A stretch of 64,000 nt of DNA from Geodermatophilus bullaregiensis (GTDB lineage: Bacteria > Actinomycetota > Actinomycetes > Mycobacteriales > Geodermatophilaceae): contig NZ_JAFBCJ010000001.1 of the NCBI RefSeq assembly GCF_016907675.1, forward strand, positions 3,968,001 to 4,032,000, written 5' to 3'. The translations under genes were made by a program, and so were the position numbers. This document shows positions 24,114 to 31,975 of the stretch, in pieces. A model generated the notes under the pieces. The model did not search any database and was not told where the DNA came from. It saw only the letters and a list, made by a program, of their open reading frames with translations. Each line of letters opens with the position of its first letter. Within the stretch, counting starts at the first letter, position 1.

Positions 24114-24989
24114 TCAGGAGCCGAGGACCGCGGCCAGCACGTCGACCACCCGCTGACGCCCTGCCGCGGTCGTGCGGAGGTCGGCCGCCAGTTCCAGGTG
24201 GACGAAGGTCGCTCCCACCGTCCGGGCGTGCCCAGCCTGGACGTTGCGTGTGCCCGCCAGGGCGGAGCACCGCTCGCCGTCGTAGACGCAGGTCCCGAGA
24301 CCCGCGTCCTCGAACCCCTCGGCGAGCCGTTCCACGAGCGGGTCGGCACGGGACTCGGTGCTCGACAGGACGACCTGCGCCTCGCCGGGATGACGGGACT
24401 CGTCGAAGCCGTGCACCTGCAGGACGACGGTCCCGGCTCCCACCACGGCGCGGTCGACCACCGCGAAGGCGCTGGCCGGCCGGTGCGCCACGTCGGCCGC
24501 ACCGTCGCCTGCCGTGCGGTGCGCCCCGGCCACGAACAGCGCATCGGCGTCGAGCAGCGTGAACAGCTCGACGCCGAGGTCCTCGGTCCAGCGGTCGGCG
24601 CGCGGGTGCGGGACCTCCACCACGAGGCCCGGAGGAGCGCCTGCGCCCGCTCGGACCGCGTAGACGCCCCAGCCCCGGGGCGGTCCCCCGTCCGCCCCCT
24701 CGGTCACGACCTGGACCGGCCGGCCGTCGGCGTCGACGGCGTCGACCACCTGGGTGCCGTCGGGGAGGGAGGGGTCGTCGGCCCCGGCCAGGACGGCCAG
24801 TACCGCACCGCCCAGCCGGTGGGCGTCCACGGGGTCGGGAGCTCGGTAGGCGGATGAGTCCCGTCCGGGGCCGCTGTCCACCACCCGTTCGACGACTACG
24901 CCCAAGCCGACCGGGGCGGCGCAGGAGGTGAGGACGGCGGTCGCGACGGCCGCGGCCGTCACCGCGCGGCCGGGGCGGGACGCAGTCAC
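24114..24989 (-). CDS. Lipoprotein resembling poly-gamma-glutamate hydrolase (PghP-like)
   Basis: 291 residues with a lipoprotein signal (TASRPGRAVTAAAVATAVLT then SC, lipobox LTSC). The mature part has VVEVPHPRADRWTEDLGVEL, GAHR, LQVHGFDESRHPGEAQVVLS and GATFVHLELAADLR. The order of a His/acid block, an HG block, a helix VERLAEGFEDAGL and a closing LELA strand resembles the zinc gamma-PGA hydrolase family (PF05908, phage PghP), though overall identity must be low and the zinc-ligand assignment is inference. GTG 24989 is chosen because it gives a proper signal peptide and has GAGGAG upstream. It is divergent from the capsule synthesis genes and follows the same theme. Confidence 0.6.
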   Translation of the reverse strand: MTASRPGRAVTAAAVATAVLTSCAAPVGLGVVVERVVDSGPGRDSSAYRAPDPVDAHRLGGAVLAVLAGADDPSLPDGTQVVDAVDADGRPVQVVTEGADGGPPRGWGVYAVRAGAGAPPGLVVEVPHPRADRWTEDLGVELFTLLDADALFVAGAHRTAGDGAADVAHRPASAFAVVDRAVVGAGTVVLQVHGFDESRHPGEAQVVLSSTESRADPLVERLAEGFEDAGLGTCVYDGERCSALAGTRNVQAGHARTVGATFVHLELAADLRTTAAGRQRVVDVLAAVLGS

Positions 24990-25068
24990 AATGGGTCGGC
25001 TCCTCGGCACGGGCCTCCCAAGGGCGACGGCGTCCATTCGGCCACCGCCCAGGGTAGAGGGAGCGGAC

Positions 25069-25215
25069 ATGGAGCTCGACCTCTCGACGTGGCCAGAGGC
25101 GTTGCTGCTCGGTGGCGTCTCGTCCATCGCGTTCGCCGGACTCTTCCTTGCCGCCCGCTGGCGATGGAGGGAGCGTGAGGCGCCGGATGCGCAAGCTGAT
25201 GTCGGCCTGGACTGA
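25069..25215 (+). CDS. 48-residue single-TM peptide (CapE/PgsE analogue candidate)
   Basis: The sequence starts MELDLSTWPEALLLGGVSSI and has one TM helix (about 11-30) followed by a basic/acidic tail WRWREREAPDAQADV. The ATG at 25069 has GTAGAGGGAG upstream. It overlaps the next gene by 41 bases, so they are probably co-translated. Bacillus PGA synthases include a similarly small membrane peptide (PgsE/CapE, about 47-55 residues) with little sequence conservation. Position and size make this a plausible analogue, but there is no direct homology that I can show. Confidence 0.55.
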   Translation: MELDLSTWPEALLLGGVSSIAFAGLFLAARWRWREREAPDAQADVGLD

Positions 25216-26065
25216 GCAGCACGTCCCGGTGGCGTTGGCCCTGGTCGCCGCGTCCCTCACCGGCGCGGTCGCGATGGCAGTGGCGGCGCCCTACTCGTTG
25301 TACGGGGTGGCCGCGGTGGTCGTGACCGCCGTCTGCGCCCTGTTCCTGGACGCCTTCGGTGGTCTGGTCCTCGGGTTCGCGACCGCGGCAGCGGTGGTCC
25401 TCGCGCTCCGCCTGTCGGACCGCTGGACAACGGCCTCCTTCGTGACGGACCTGGCCCTGGTCCTCGGCCTCGTGGCCTCGGGGTGGCTGACGGGCATGGT
25501 CTCCGCCGGCATCCACGCACGTCGGGTGGGCGAGGACGACGGCGGCGGGACGGCGAGGCCCGCGTACGGATCGCTCGGGCTGGTGACCGCGGAGGCGGCG
25601 GAGGCCCGCCTCGACGAGGAGGTGATGAGGGCACGCAGTCACGACCGGCCGCTGAGCGTCGTCGTGATCCGCGTGACGACCACCGATCCGGGTCTCGACG
25701 TCAACGCCCGGTCCTCGGCCCAGCGCGCGGTCGCCCGCTTGGTCGAGAGCATGCTGCGGGACACCGACGTGCCGTTCGCGTCCCCTCCGGACGAGTTCGG
25801 GGCGATCCTGCCGGAGACGGACGGGGCGACCGCCTGGGAGGCCCTGGGGCCGGTCCTGGACGCCGCCGCGCGGGCCGCGTTCACCGTGCGCGAGCAGGAC
25901 GAGCGACGCAACCTCGTCGACTGTGCGGAGCTGCACGTGGGGCTCGCCACGCTCAGCGACCGGACCGGTGAGGCGGCGACCCTCCTGGAGGCGGCGCGCC
26001 GGTCGGCCCGGGCGGAGGAGGCCGGTGGAGCCCACCGGTCGTCGGCAGAGGGGTCCGCGGCGTGA
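25175..26065 (+). CDS. 4-TM protein with degenerate GGDEF domain keeping the c-di-GMP I-site
   Basis: 296 residues from GTG 25175 (GGAGG four bases upstream; the ATGs at 25187 and 25199 are alternatives). Residues about 15-110 contain four TM segments. Residues about 140-290 follow the GGDEF fold (RLDEEVMRARSHDRPLSVVV, LVESMLRDTD, GAILPETDGA, CAELHVGLATL, TLLEAARRSAR). The active-site signature is PPDEF (204-208) and the metal-binding Asp of strand 1 is gone (VIRVTTTDPG), so cyclase activity is unlikely. The RxxD inhibitory-site motif (RDTD, 195-198) is kept exactly five residues upstream, as in c-di-GMP receptors such as PelD and YdaK. The stop overlaps the capB start (GTGA), so the two are translationally coupled. 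Confidence 0.8.
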   Translation: MRRRMRKLMSAWTEQHVPVALALVAASLTGAVAMAVAAPYSLYGVAAVVVTAVCALFLDAFGGLVLGFATAAAVVLALRLSDRWTTASFVTDLALVLGLVASGWLTGMVSAGIHARRVGEDDGGGTARPAYGSLGLVTAEAAEARLDEEVMRARSHDRPLSVVVIRVTTTDPGLDVNARSSAQRAVARLVESMLRDTDVPFASPPDEFGAILPETDGATAWEALGPVLDAAARAAFTVREQDERRNLVDCAELHVGLATLSDRTGEAATLLEAARRSARAEEAGGAHRSSAEGSAA

Positions 26066-27426
26066 CCGCCGGGCTGTTCAGCCTCCTCTTCCTGGTCGTC
26101 GTCGCCCTCGGGCTGATCCTGTACTGGCGCACGTCGGTGTCCGGGCACCGGACCCGACTGGACCAGCTCGACGTCCGTGTCCACGTCAACGGCATCCGGG
26201 GCAAGTCCACCGTGACCCGGCTGGTGGGCGGGGTCCTCCGGGAGGGCGGTTTCGTGACCGTGGCCAAGACGACGGGGAGCGCCGCTCGTGTGATCGAGCG
26301 GCGAGGCGAGGAGACGCCGATCTTCCGCCGGGGCGCGGCCACCATCAACGAGCAGATCGACGTGGTGGCCCGGCACGTGGACCCCGAGGTCGAGGCGCTG
26401 GTCATCGAGTGCATGGCGGTGCGGCCGCTCTACCAGCAGTACTCCCAGGACTACATGGTCCGCTCGGACATCACCGTGATCACGAACGTGCGCGAGGACC
26501 ACCAGGAGGAGATGGGGGAGACCCTGGAGCAGATCGCCGACTCGCTGTCGCTGACCATCCCCCGCAACGGCATCCTGATCACCGCTGAGGACCGTCCGCA
26601 CCTGCGGGACAGGCTGCGTGAGCGGGCCGAGGAGCGGGGCAGCCGGCTCCTCTACGCAGACCCGCAGGCGGTGGGCGACGAGGACATGCGGGGTTTCGAC
26701 TACCTCCAGTTCAAGGAGAACGTGGCCATCGGTCTGGCGATCGCCCGCCTCCTCGGGATCCGGCGCCAGGTCGCGCTCCAGGGGATGTGGAAGTCCGTGC
26801 CGGACATCGGGGTCGTCCGGCTGCGCTGGTACGACGTCCTGGGCAAGCACATCCTGTGGATCCCGCTGTTCGCGGCGAACGACCGCGAGAGCGTGGTCCT
26901 GACGTTCGAGACCCTGCAGGCGCAGTTCCCGCCCGGAGCCCCGGTGATGGGCATCCTGAACAACCGCCGGGACCGTGGTCGTCGTGCCGAGCTGTTCGCC
27001 CAGATGGTCCCCACCGACCTCTCCTCCTACCTCGACCACGTGATCACCTTCGGGGCGTACGAGGAGCAGGTCAGCCGCACGATCGTCGAACTCGGTTACC
27101 CCGCCGACCGGGTCCACCTGCTCGGCGAGACGGTCCAGCCCACCCTCGACCAGATCCTGGCCACGATCGCCGGGCTCGTCGACGGACCCGAGGGTGTCCT
27201 CATCGGCATGGTCAACATCCACACCGACCAGGCCGAGTTGCTCATCGAGTACTTCGAGCACCTCCAGGGCTCCGAGCACCGCAGCGAGCTCGACGAGTCA
27301 CGGGACCCCGCGCGCATGCCCGCGGGCACACGCCGGATCCGCCGTGCCGGTGCCCACGGCAGCAGGACCGTCGAGTTCCCGGACACCGCCACCGACCCCG
27401 GCGGCGACGGCCGGTCGGGGACCTGA
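26062..27426 (+). CDS. capB: Poly-gamma-glutamate synthase ligase subunit CapB/PgsB
   Basis: A 454-residue Mur-ligase-like amide ligase that activates the gamma-carboxyl of glutamate with ATP at the membrane. One N-terminal TM (about 3-21) is followed by the P-loop VHVNGIRGKSTVTRL (GIRGKST at 44-50). Family blocks VAKTTGSAARVIERRGEE, NEQIDVV, VIECMAVRPLYQQYSQD and ITNVREDHQEEMG are all present. Compared with Bacillus PgsB (about 390 residues) it has a C-terminal tail of about 60 residues rich in Arg/Asp/Gly. The GTG start overlaps the preceding stop by four bases, and capC follows six bases after the stop. Whether the polymer is purely glutamate cannot be told. Confidence 0.93.
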   Translation: MTAGLFSLLFLVVVALGLILYWRTSVSGHRTRLDQLDVRVHVNGIRGKSTVTRLVGGVLREGGFVTVAKTTGSAARVIERRGEETPIFRRGAATINEQIDVVARHVDPEVEALVIECMAVRPLYQQYSQDYMVRSDITVITNVREDHQEEMGETLEQIADSLSLTIPRNGILITAEDRPHLRDRLRERAEERGSRLLYADPQAVGDEDMRGFDYLQFKENVAIGLAIARLLGIRRQVALQGMWKSVPDIGVVRLRWYDVLGKHILWIPLFAANDRESVVLTFETLQAQFPPGAPVMGILNNRRDRGRRAELFAQMVPTDLSSYLDHVITFGAYEEQVSRTIVELGYPADRVHLLGETVQPTLDQILATIAGLVDGPEGVLIGMVNIHTDQAELLIEYFEHLQGSEHRSELDESRDPARMPAGTRRIRRAGAHGSRTVEFPDTATDPGGDGRSGT

Positions 27427-27432
27427 CCGACG

Positions 27433-28452
27433 GTGCACGAGTACCTCTTCCGGCCCGAGGTCGTCCGCGTCGCCCTCGTCGTGGGCGTCATCGTCAGCAT
27501 GCTCTTCTACGAGCGGGTCCAGCTCACGACCGGTGGCGCGATCGTGCCGGCGTACCTGGCGCTGCACCTGCCGCGACCGCTCTACGTCGCCACCACCGTC
27601 GTCGCGGCCTACGGCACCTACCTGATCGTCAACAGGGCGCTCGCGCGGCGGGTCATCCTCTACGGCCGCCGCAAGTTCGAGGTGGAGGTGCTCGTCGGCC
27701 TGGCCCTGGTCATGGTCCTGACGCTCACCGCCGACCGGCTGGCCCCGCTGGACCCGGTGCTGTTGGGCCTCGCCGGCATCGGCTTCCTCGTCCCCGGCAT
27801 CCTGGCGCACGACATGGCGCGTCAGCGCCCGGGGAAGACCGTCGTCGCCGTCCTGGGGACGACGGCGATCCTGGGCGTCTTCATCTTCGTCTACACGTCC
27901 CTGATCGAGATCGCGCCGCTCGAACCCGGGGACACCGTGGGCGGCCTGGTCTCGGTCACCGGGTTCCCGAGGGAACTCGTCCTCATCGCCGCCGCGGCCA
28001 GCGTGCTGGTCGGCATGTTCGTCTTCTCCCGGCTCGGACTGAGGTCCGGGGGCTTCATCTCCGGTGCCTACATCGCCCTGGTGGCCCCGCGATGGCTGGA
28101 CCTCGTCTTCGCGGCCGTCGTCGCGGTCGCCACGTGGTTCGTCGTCGTGCACCTGCTCATGCCCCGGTTGCTCCTCTTCGGGCGGCGCAAGCTGGCCACG
28201 ATGGTCCTGGTGGGGGCGATCCTCGGGTGGGCTGCCGAGGTGGTCGTCGTGGCGTGGACCGGAGGTGACTACGTGCCCTGGCGCGGGCTGACCGTCATCA
28301 CGCTGATGGTGCCTGCGCTGCTCGCCAACGACGCCCAGCGGCAGGGATGGGAGAAGACGGTCTGGGGGGCCACGCTGACGTCGCTGGGCACGTTCGCGGT
28401 CATGAACCTCCTCACCGCTGCGCTCCTGGCCGGCGGCGTCATCGACGGCTGA
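27433..28452 (+). CDS. capC: CapC/PgsC membrane subunit, internally duplicated
   Basis: 339 residues and strongly hydrophobic, more than twice Bacillus PgsC (about 149). Two PgsC-like halves align: TTGGAIVPAYLAL with RSGGFISGAYIAL, YGRRKFEVEVLVG with FGRRKLATMVLVG, and VPGILAHDMARQRPGKT with VPALLANDAQRQGWEKT. The gene is thus a tandem fusion of two CapC units with about eight to ten TM helices in total. CapC is thought to form the membrane part of the synthase/export complex with CapB. The GTG start is at 27433. The stop overlaps the convergent GAF gene's stop region by 14 bases. Confidence 0.9.
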   Translation: MHEYLFRPEVVRVALVVGVIVSMLFYERVQLTTGGAIVPAYLALHLPRPLYVATTVVAAYGTYLIVNRALARRVILYGRRKFEVEVLVGLALVMVLTLTADRLAPLDPVLLGLAGIGFLVPGILAHDMARQRPGKTVVAVLGTTAILGVFIFVYTSLIEIAPLEPGDTVGGLVSVTGFPRELVLIAAAASVLVGMFVFSRLGLRSGGFISGAYIALVAPRWLDLVFAAVVAVATWFVVVHLLMPRLLLFGRRKLATMVLVGAILGWAAEVVVVAWTGGDYVPWRGLTVITLMVPALLANDAQRQGWEKTVWGATLTSLGTFAVMNLLTAALLAGGVIDG

Positions 28453-29704
28453 CGCCGGTCGGCTGGTCCTCGAGGAGCCACCGCGCCTCGAGGACCAGCC
28501 GGCCGCCCCGTCGGACCTCGCCGCGCACCGTCCCGCTCTCCGCGGTCACCCCACCGCCGGTCATCCGGACGCGAGCCGGGGCCCCTGGGGCTGCCGTTCC
28601 GGACTCCGTGCACGTCGCCTCGTGGAAGCGGGCGACGATCCGGGCGAGCTCGCCGGTGGGCACGGGACAGTCCTCCGCGGTCACGTGCAGGGTGGCGACC
28701 GGTTCGTCCTCGTCGTCCGCGGAGTGAGCTCCCCGCGACGTGGGGCCGCCGATCCTGATCGCGACGGGAGCGTCCCCGCGGGAGTGGTGCAGTGCGGTCA
28801 CCAGGACGTGGGTGACCGACCGTTCGAGCCCCACGGCGTCACAGCGGACGGGGAGGACCGCAGCGGGGAGCTCCAGCCGGATCGCGTCGGTCCCAGTCGC
28901 GGCCCGGGCGCTGCGGACACAGTTCTGCAGGACCCTGCCGAGGTCGACCCACCTCCGGCCGCGCGCCGCCACGCGACCAGCCTCGGACGACGTCGACTCC
29001 AACCGGCGCCCCAGGGCGAGCACGGGCTCCATGCGCGACCGGGTCAACGCGGCGTAGCGCTGCAGCCGTGGTTCCTCCTGCTGCTCGGCGAGCTCCACGA
29101 GGCTGTGCACGGCGTCGGCCAGTGGTGGGACCTCACGGGTCAGGTCCTCGACGAGCTCGTGGAGGCGTCGTTCCCGGGCCAGGGTCAGCCGCTGGTCCAC
29201 CTCGTGCGCGGCCAGCGCCGTGAGGTCCTCCAGGAGCGCGAGGCGGCTCTCGTCCCAGGTCCGGGCGTCGCCGTCGACGACGCACAGGGTCCCCAGGACG
29301 TGGCCCGCCCTGGTACGCAGCGGCACGCCGGCGTAGGCGCCGATCTGCCCCTTGCGAACGGGGTCCAGGTCCCGGACGAGGGGGTCCAGGTGGCTGTCGG
29401 GGATGACCAGCGGTTCCTCGGTCGCGACGGCGAACTGGCACAGCGACGCGTTCAGCGGGGTCTCACGGGAGAGGTCGGCGGGGTCGTCGTGCCGGACCAT
29501 CCCGGCCAGGTGCTGTCGGTCCGGGGTCACCAGGGTGACGAAGGCCCGGGGCGCCCCGAGCAGGGCCGCGGCGAGCCGGGCCAGACGGTCCATGGCGGGG
29601 TCGGCGCCGGTGAGCAGGCCGGTGTCCTCGATGGTGGCGAGCCGATCGGGATCGGTCAGTGCGGGGAGCACCGCAAGGGCGTCCCTGTCCGGGGCGATGG
29701 TCAT
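28439..29704 (-). CDS. GAF-domain protein with degenerate histidine-kinase-like C-terminus
   Basis: 421 residues. The GAF domain (about 15-175) includes RLARLAAALLGAPRAFVTLV, ETPLNASLCQFAV and GTLCVVDGDARTWDESRLAL. A helical linker follows, where a phospho-acceptor H-box would be but no clear HE/HN motif stands out. An ATPase-like region then has LERSVTHVLVTALHHSRGDA, in which the N-box Asn is replaced and no G-boxes are recognisable. It is probably a ligand-sensing regulator without kinase activity. ATG 29704 is chosen because GAGGAG lies nine bases upstream. It sits between capA and capC, co-directional with capA, so it may belong to capsule control. Confidence 0.75.
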   Translation of the reverse strand: MTIAPDRDALAVLPALTDPDRLATIEDTGLLTGADPAMDRLARLAAALLGAPRAFVTLVTPDRQHLAGMVRHDDPADLSRETPLNASLCQFAVATEEPLVIPDSHLDPLVRDLDPVRKGQIGAYAGVPLRTRAGHVLGTLCVVDGDARTWDESRLALLEDLTALAAHEVDQRLTLARERRLHELVEDLTREVPPLADAVHSLVELAEQQEEPRLQRYAALTRSRMEPVLALGRRLESTSSEAGRVAARGRRWVDLGRVLQNCVRSARAATGTDAIRLELPAAVLPVRCDAVGLERSVTHVLVTALHHSRGDAPVAIRIGGPTSRGAHSADDEDEPVATLHVTAEDCPVPTGELARIVARFHEATCTESGTAAPGAPARVRMTGGGVTAESGTVRGEVRRGGRLVLEARWLLEDQPTGVSRR

Positions 29705-29878
29705 GATCCAGAACTCCTCTGCCTGGGGTCGATCGGGGTGCCCGTCACACGGGCCGTGCTGCAGCGGAGGCGTCTCCGCCGGTGACGTCATCCGCCTACC
29801 AGTGGGCGCCGCTGGACATCGGGTCCGGGCCGCGCCGGCCGGTGGTCGCGCCGCCCCGGTGCCGGGACCGCCACCGGT

Positions 29879-31975
29879 TCACGGCGACGTCGAGGTGCCG
29901 GCCACCGGGTCCTCGGGAAAGTCGCCGTCCCGGCCCAGGACCACCGTGGTGTCCTCCTGGACGTCCAGGACCGGGTACCGACGGCCGAACGCACCCGGCG
30001 TGGCCCAGACGACGAGCTGCACGTCGTCCACCGCGAGGTGGGCGGCGAACTGGACGTCGAGGGTCGGGAGGAGGCGCACCATCGGTTGCACGGCGACGAT
30101 CCCGTCGGGCACCGTCGCGTCGATCCGCACCTGTCGGCACGCGTCGTCATGGGAACCGGCGGGGATCTCCACGGCGGTCGTCGAGGTGCTGCCGCCCCGG
30201 GTGTCGGGGTACCACCGCAGCTCGAGCCTGGCTCCCTCGGAGGCGTCGCCGACCTCGGCCACGAGGGACAGCTGGGTTCCGGGCGTGACCAGCTGACGGT
30301 GCTCCGGGGTCGCGATCACGTCCTCGGTGCTGACCGGGCTCCGGCTGAGCTCGACCCCCACCACACCCGAGCAGGCCGCCGCCTCCGACACCCGGGCGCT
30401 CGGGCTCAGGGACCACCCGTGCGCACCGGCAGTTGCCGGATCGGTGTCCATGTCCTCGAACGACCCCGTCCACAGGAGGTCCTCACCCACCCGTACCTGC
30501 GTGTCGGCGTCCTGCCGGGCGGTTCCCTGCACCCACCACCCCGGTGCCAGGCGGGCCACCGTCCCGGCCGGGAACTCCTGCTCGGCGGTCCCCGCCGGTG
30601 GGGGATCGTCCGCCGTGAAGACCGCTCCCGGGGCCTGCAGGCGGGCCTCGGACCCGGGGGTCAGCCCGGCGGCCCTCCTGGCGGCGGCGTCAGCCAGGAC
30701 CCCGACCGTCGGCCTGGGGAGGTAGTCGTCGATGAACAGGGGGTCGACGGTGCCCAGCACCGGCCGGCCGTCGCGGACGTCGACCCTCAGCAGGTAGGAC
30801 AGGAAGGTGGGCCACACCCTCTGGTCGAACAGCAGGTTGCCCATGGTCTCGGCGATCAGGGCCCTCTCCCCGAGGCGCACTCCTCCGACCACGTGCGGGT
30901 GCCCGTTGACCACGACGGCCGCCCCAGCGGCCTCAGCGGCCGCGGAGAGCTGCGGGACCGGCGCGACCTGCTGGGCCTGGTACTCCTCGCCGCCGTGGAT
31001 CATCACGACGACGACGTCGGCGGACGCGTGGGCAGCGCGGACCTCTTGCTCCAGCCGCTCGGTGCTGCAGAGGGCCGCGCCGCCCTGCCCGTCCCCGGCG
31101 ACGTAGCGGATGGCGTGTTGTCTGCCTTGAACCGAGGTGCAGCCAAGGAAGGCCACGCGCTGGCCCTTGCGCTCGACGACAGCGGGCGCCCAGGCCTCGT
31201 CCACGGTCCGCCCGGCGCCGAAGTGTGCCAGCCCGGCCGCGTCGAGGGCCGCCATGGTCTGCTCGAGACCCGGTTCGAGGGCGTTGAACACGTGGTTGTT
31301 GCCCAGGGACACGACGTCGACCCCAGACTGCACCAGGGCTTGCGCGGACGCCGGTGAACTGGCGAAGACCACGTCCTTTGTCGGGTGGAACCCCGGCGGG
31401 CGAGGCCCGGTCGGGTCCAGCCAGGTTCGGTCGGCCACTGCTGTCTCGAAGTTGACCACGGTGACGTCGCCGTCCTCGAGGAGTGGCCGGACCTCGGCCA
31501 ACAGTGCTGCGTGGTCGGCCGCGGAGGCGTCGGCGGGGAGCAGCCCGTCACTGCGGTCACCGTCGCCATCGTGGTCGTAGAACCTCCGGCCGAACATCAC
31601 GTCGCCGCCGAAGCGGATCGAGACGGTCTCCTCAGCCGCTGAGGTGAGCCGGATCTCCGTGGGGGTCCCCGGGACGACCGCCTGGGTCCGGGGGAGGTGG
31701 CCGTCCGCACTCGCGGTGACCAGTTGCGCCCCTCCGGGCAGGGCGGCGCGCAGGTCGCCGTCCTCGCCGGTCCTCGTCTCCCCTCCGGTGCTCAGCCGCA
31801 CACGCAGACCGGGCAGGGGGGTGCCGGTCTCGTCCACGACCCGGGCGACCAGCCCCGCGCCGGCCGGAGCGGGCGAGGCCTCCCGCCCGGCGCCTGTGAG
31901 CACCAGCGTGGCTGCCAGCACGATGACCAGGACGGCCGCCAAGGGCAGCCACCATCGACGCATCGTTCTACCCAT
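29879..31975 (-). CDS. capA: Large multidomain CapA/PgsA-type protein
   Basis: 698 residues, nearly twice Bacillus PgsA. An N-terminal TM (about 8-28) is followed by a carboxypeptidase-regulatory/Ig-like beta domain (about 42-112, LVARVVDETGTPLPGLRVRL). The CapA domain (about 118-410) has FGGDVMFGRR, VVNFETAV, SLGNNHVFN, MIHGGEEYQAQ and VNGHPHVVGG. A DxDxDG-like loop (YDHDGDGDRSDG, 133-144) is inserted near its start. A C-terminal beta-rich module (about 500-690) resembles carbohydrate-binding or jelly-roll domains. The CapA fold is calcineurin-like and needed for PGA production or export. It is encoded convergent to capBC, with the GAF gene between. Start ATG 31975, or ATG 31963. Confidence 0.88.
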   Translation of the reverse strand: MGRTMRRWWLPLAAVLVIVLAATLVLTGAGREASPAPAGAGLVARVVDETGTPLPGLRVRLSTGGETRTGEDGDLRAALPGGAQLVTASADGHLPRTQAVVPGTPTEIRLTSAAEETVSIRFGGDVMFGRRFYDHDGDGDRSDGLLPADASAADHAALLAEVRPLLEDGDVTVVNFETAVADRTWLDPTGPRPPGFHPTKDVVFASSPASAQALVQSGVDVVSLGNNHVFNALEPGLEQTMAALDAAGLAHFGAGRTVDEAWAPAVVERKGQRVAFLGCTSVQGRQHAIRYVAGDGQGGAALCSTERLEQEVRAAHASADVVVVMIHGGEEYQAQQVAPVPQLSAAAEAAGAAVVVNGHPHVVGGVRLGERALIAETMGNLLFDQRVWPTFLSYLLRVDVRDGRPVLGTVDPLFIDDYLPRPTVGVLADAAARRAAGLTPGSEARLQAPGAVFTADDPPPAGTAEQEFPAGTVARLAPGWWVQGTARQDADTQVRVGEDLLWTGSFEDMDTDPATAGAHGWSLSPSARVSEAAACSGVVGVELSRSPVSTEDVIATPEHRQLVTPGTQLSLVAEVGDASEGARLELRWYPDTRGGSTSTTAVEIPAGSHDDACRQVRIDATVPDGIVAVQPMVRLLPTLDVQFAAHLAVDDVQLVVWATPGAFGRRYPVLDVQEDTTVVLGRDGDFPEDPVAGTSTSP

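Noticed and set aside
26062-27426. CapB-like gene as a Mur ligase or cyanophycin/folylpolyglutamate ligase
   Set aside because: N-terminal TM, lack of the Mur C-terminal domains, and the adjacent CapC and CapA genes fit PgsB/CapB instead.
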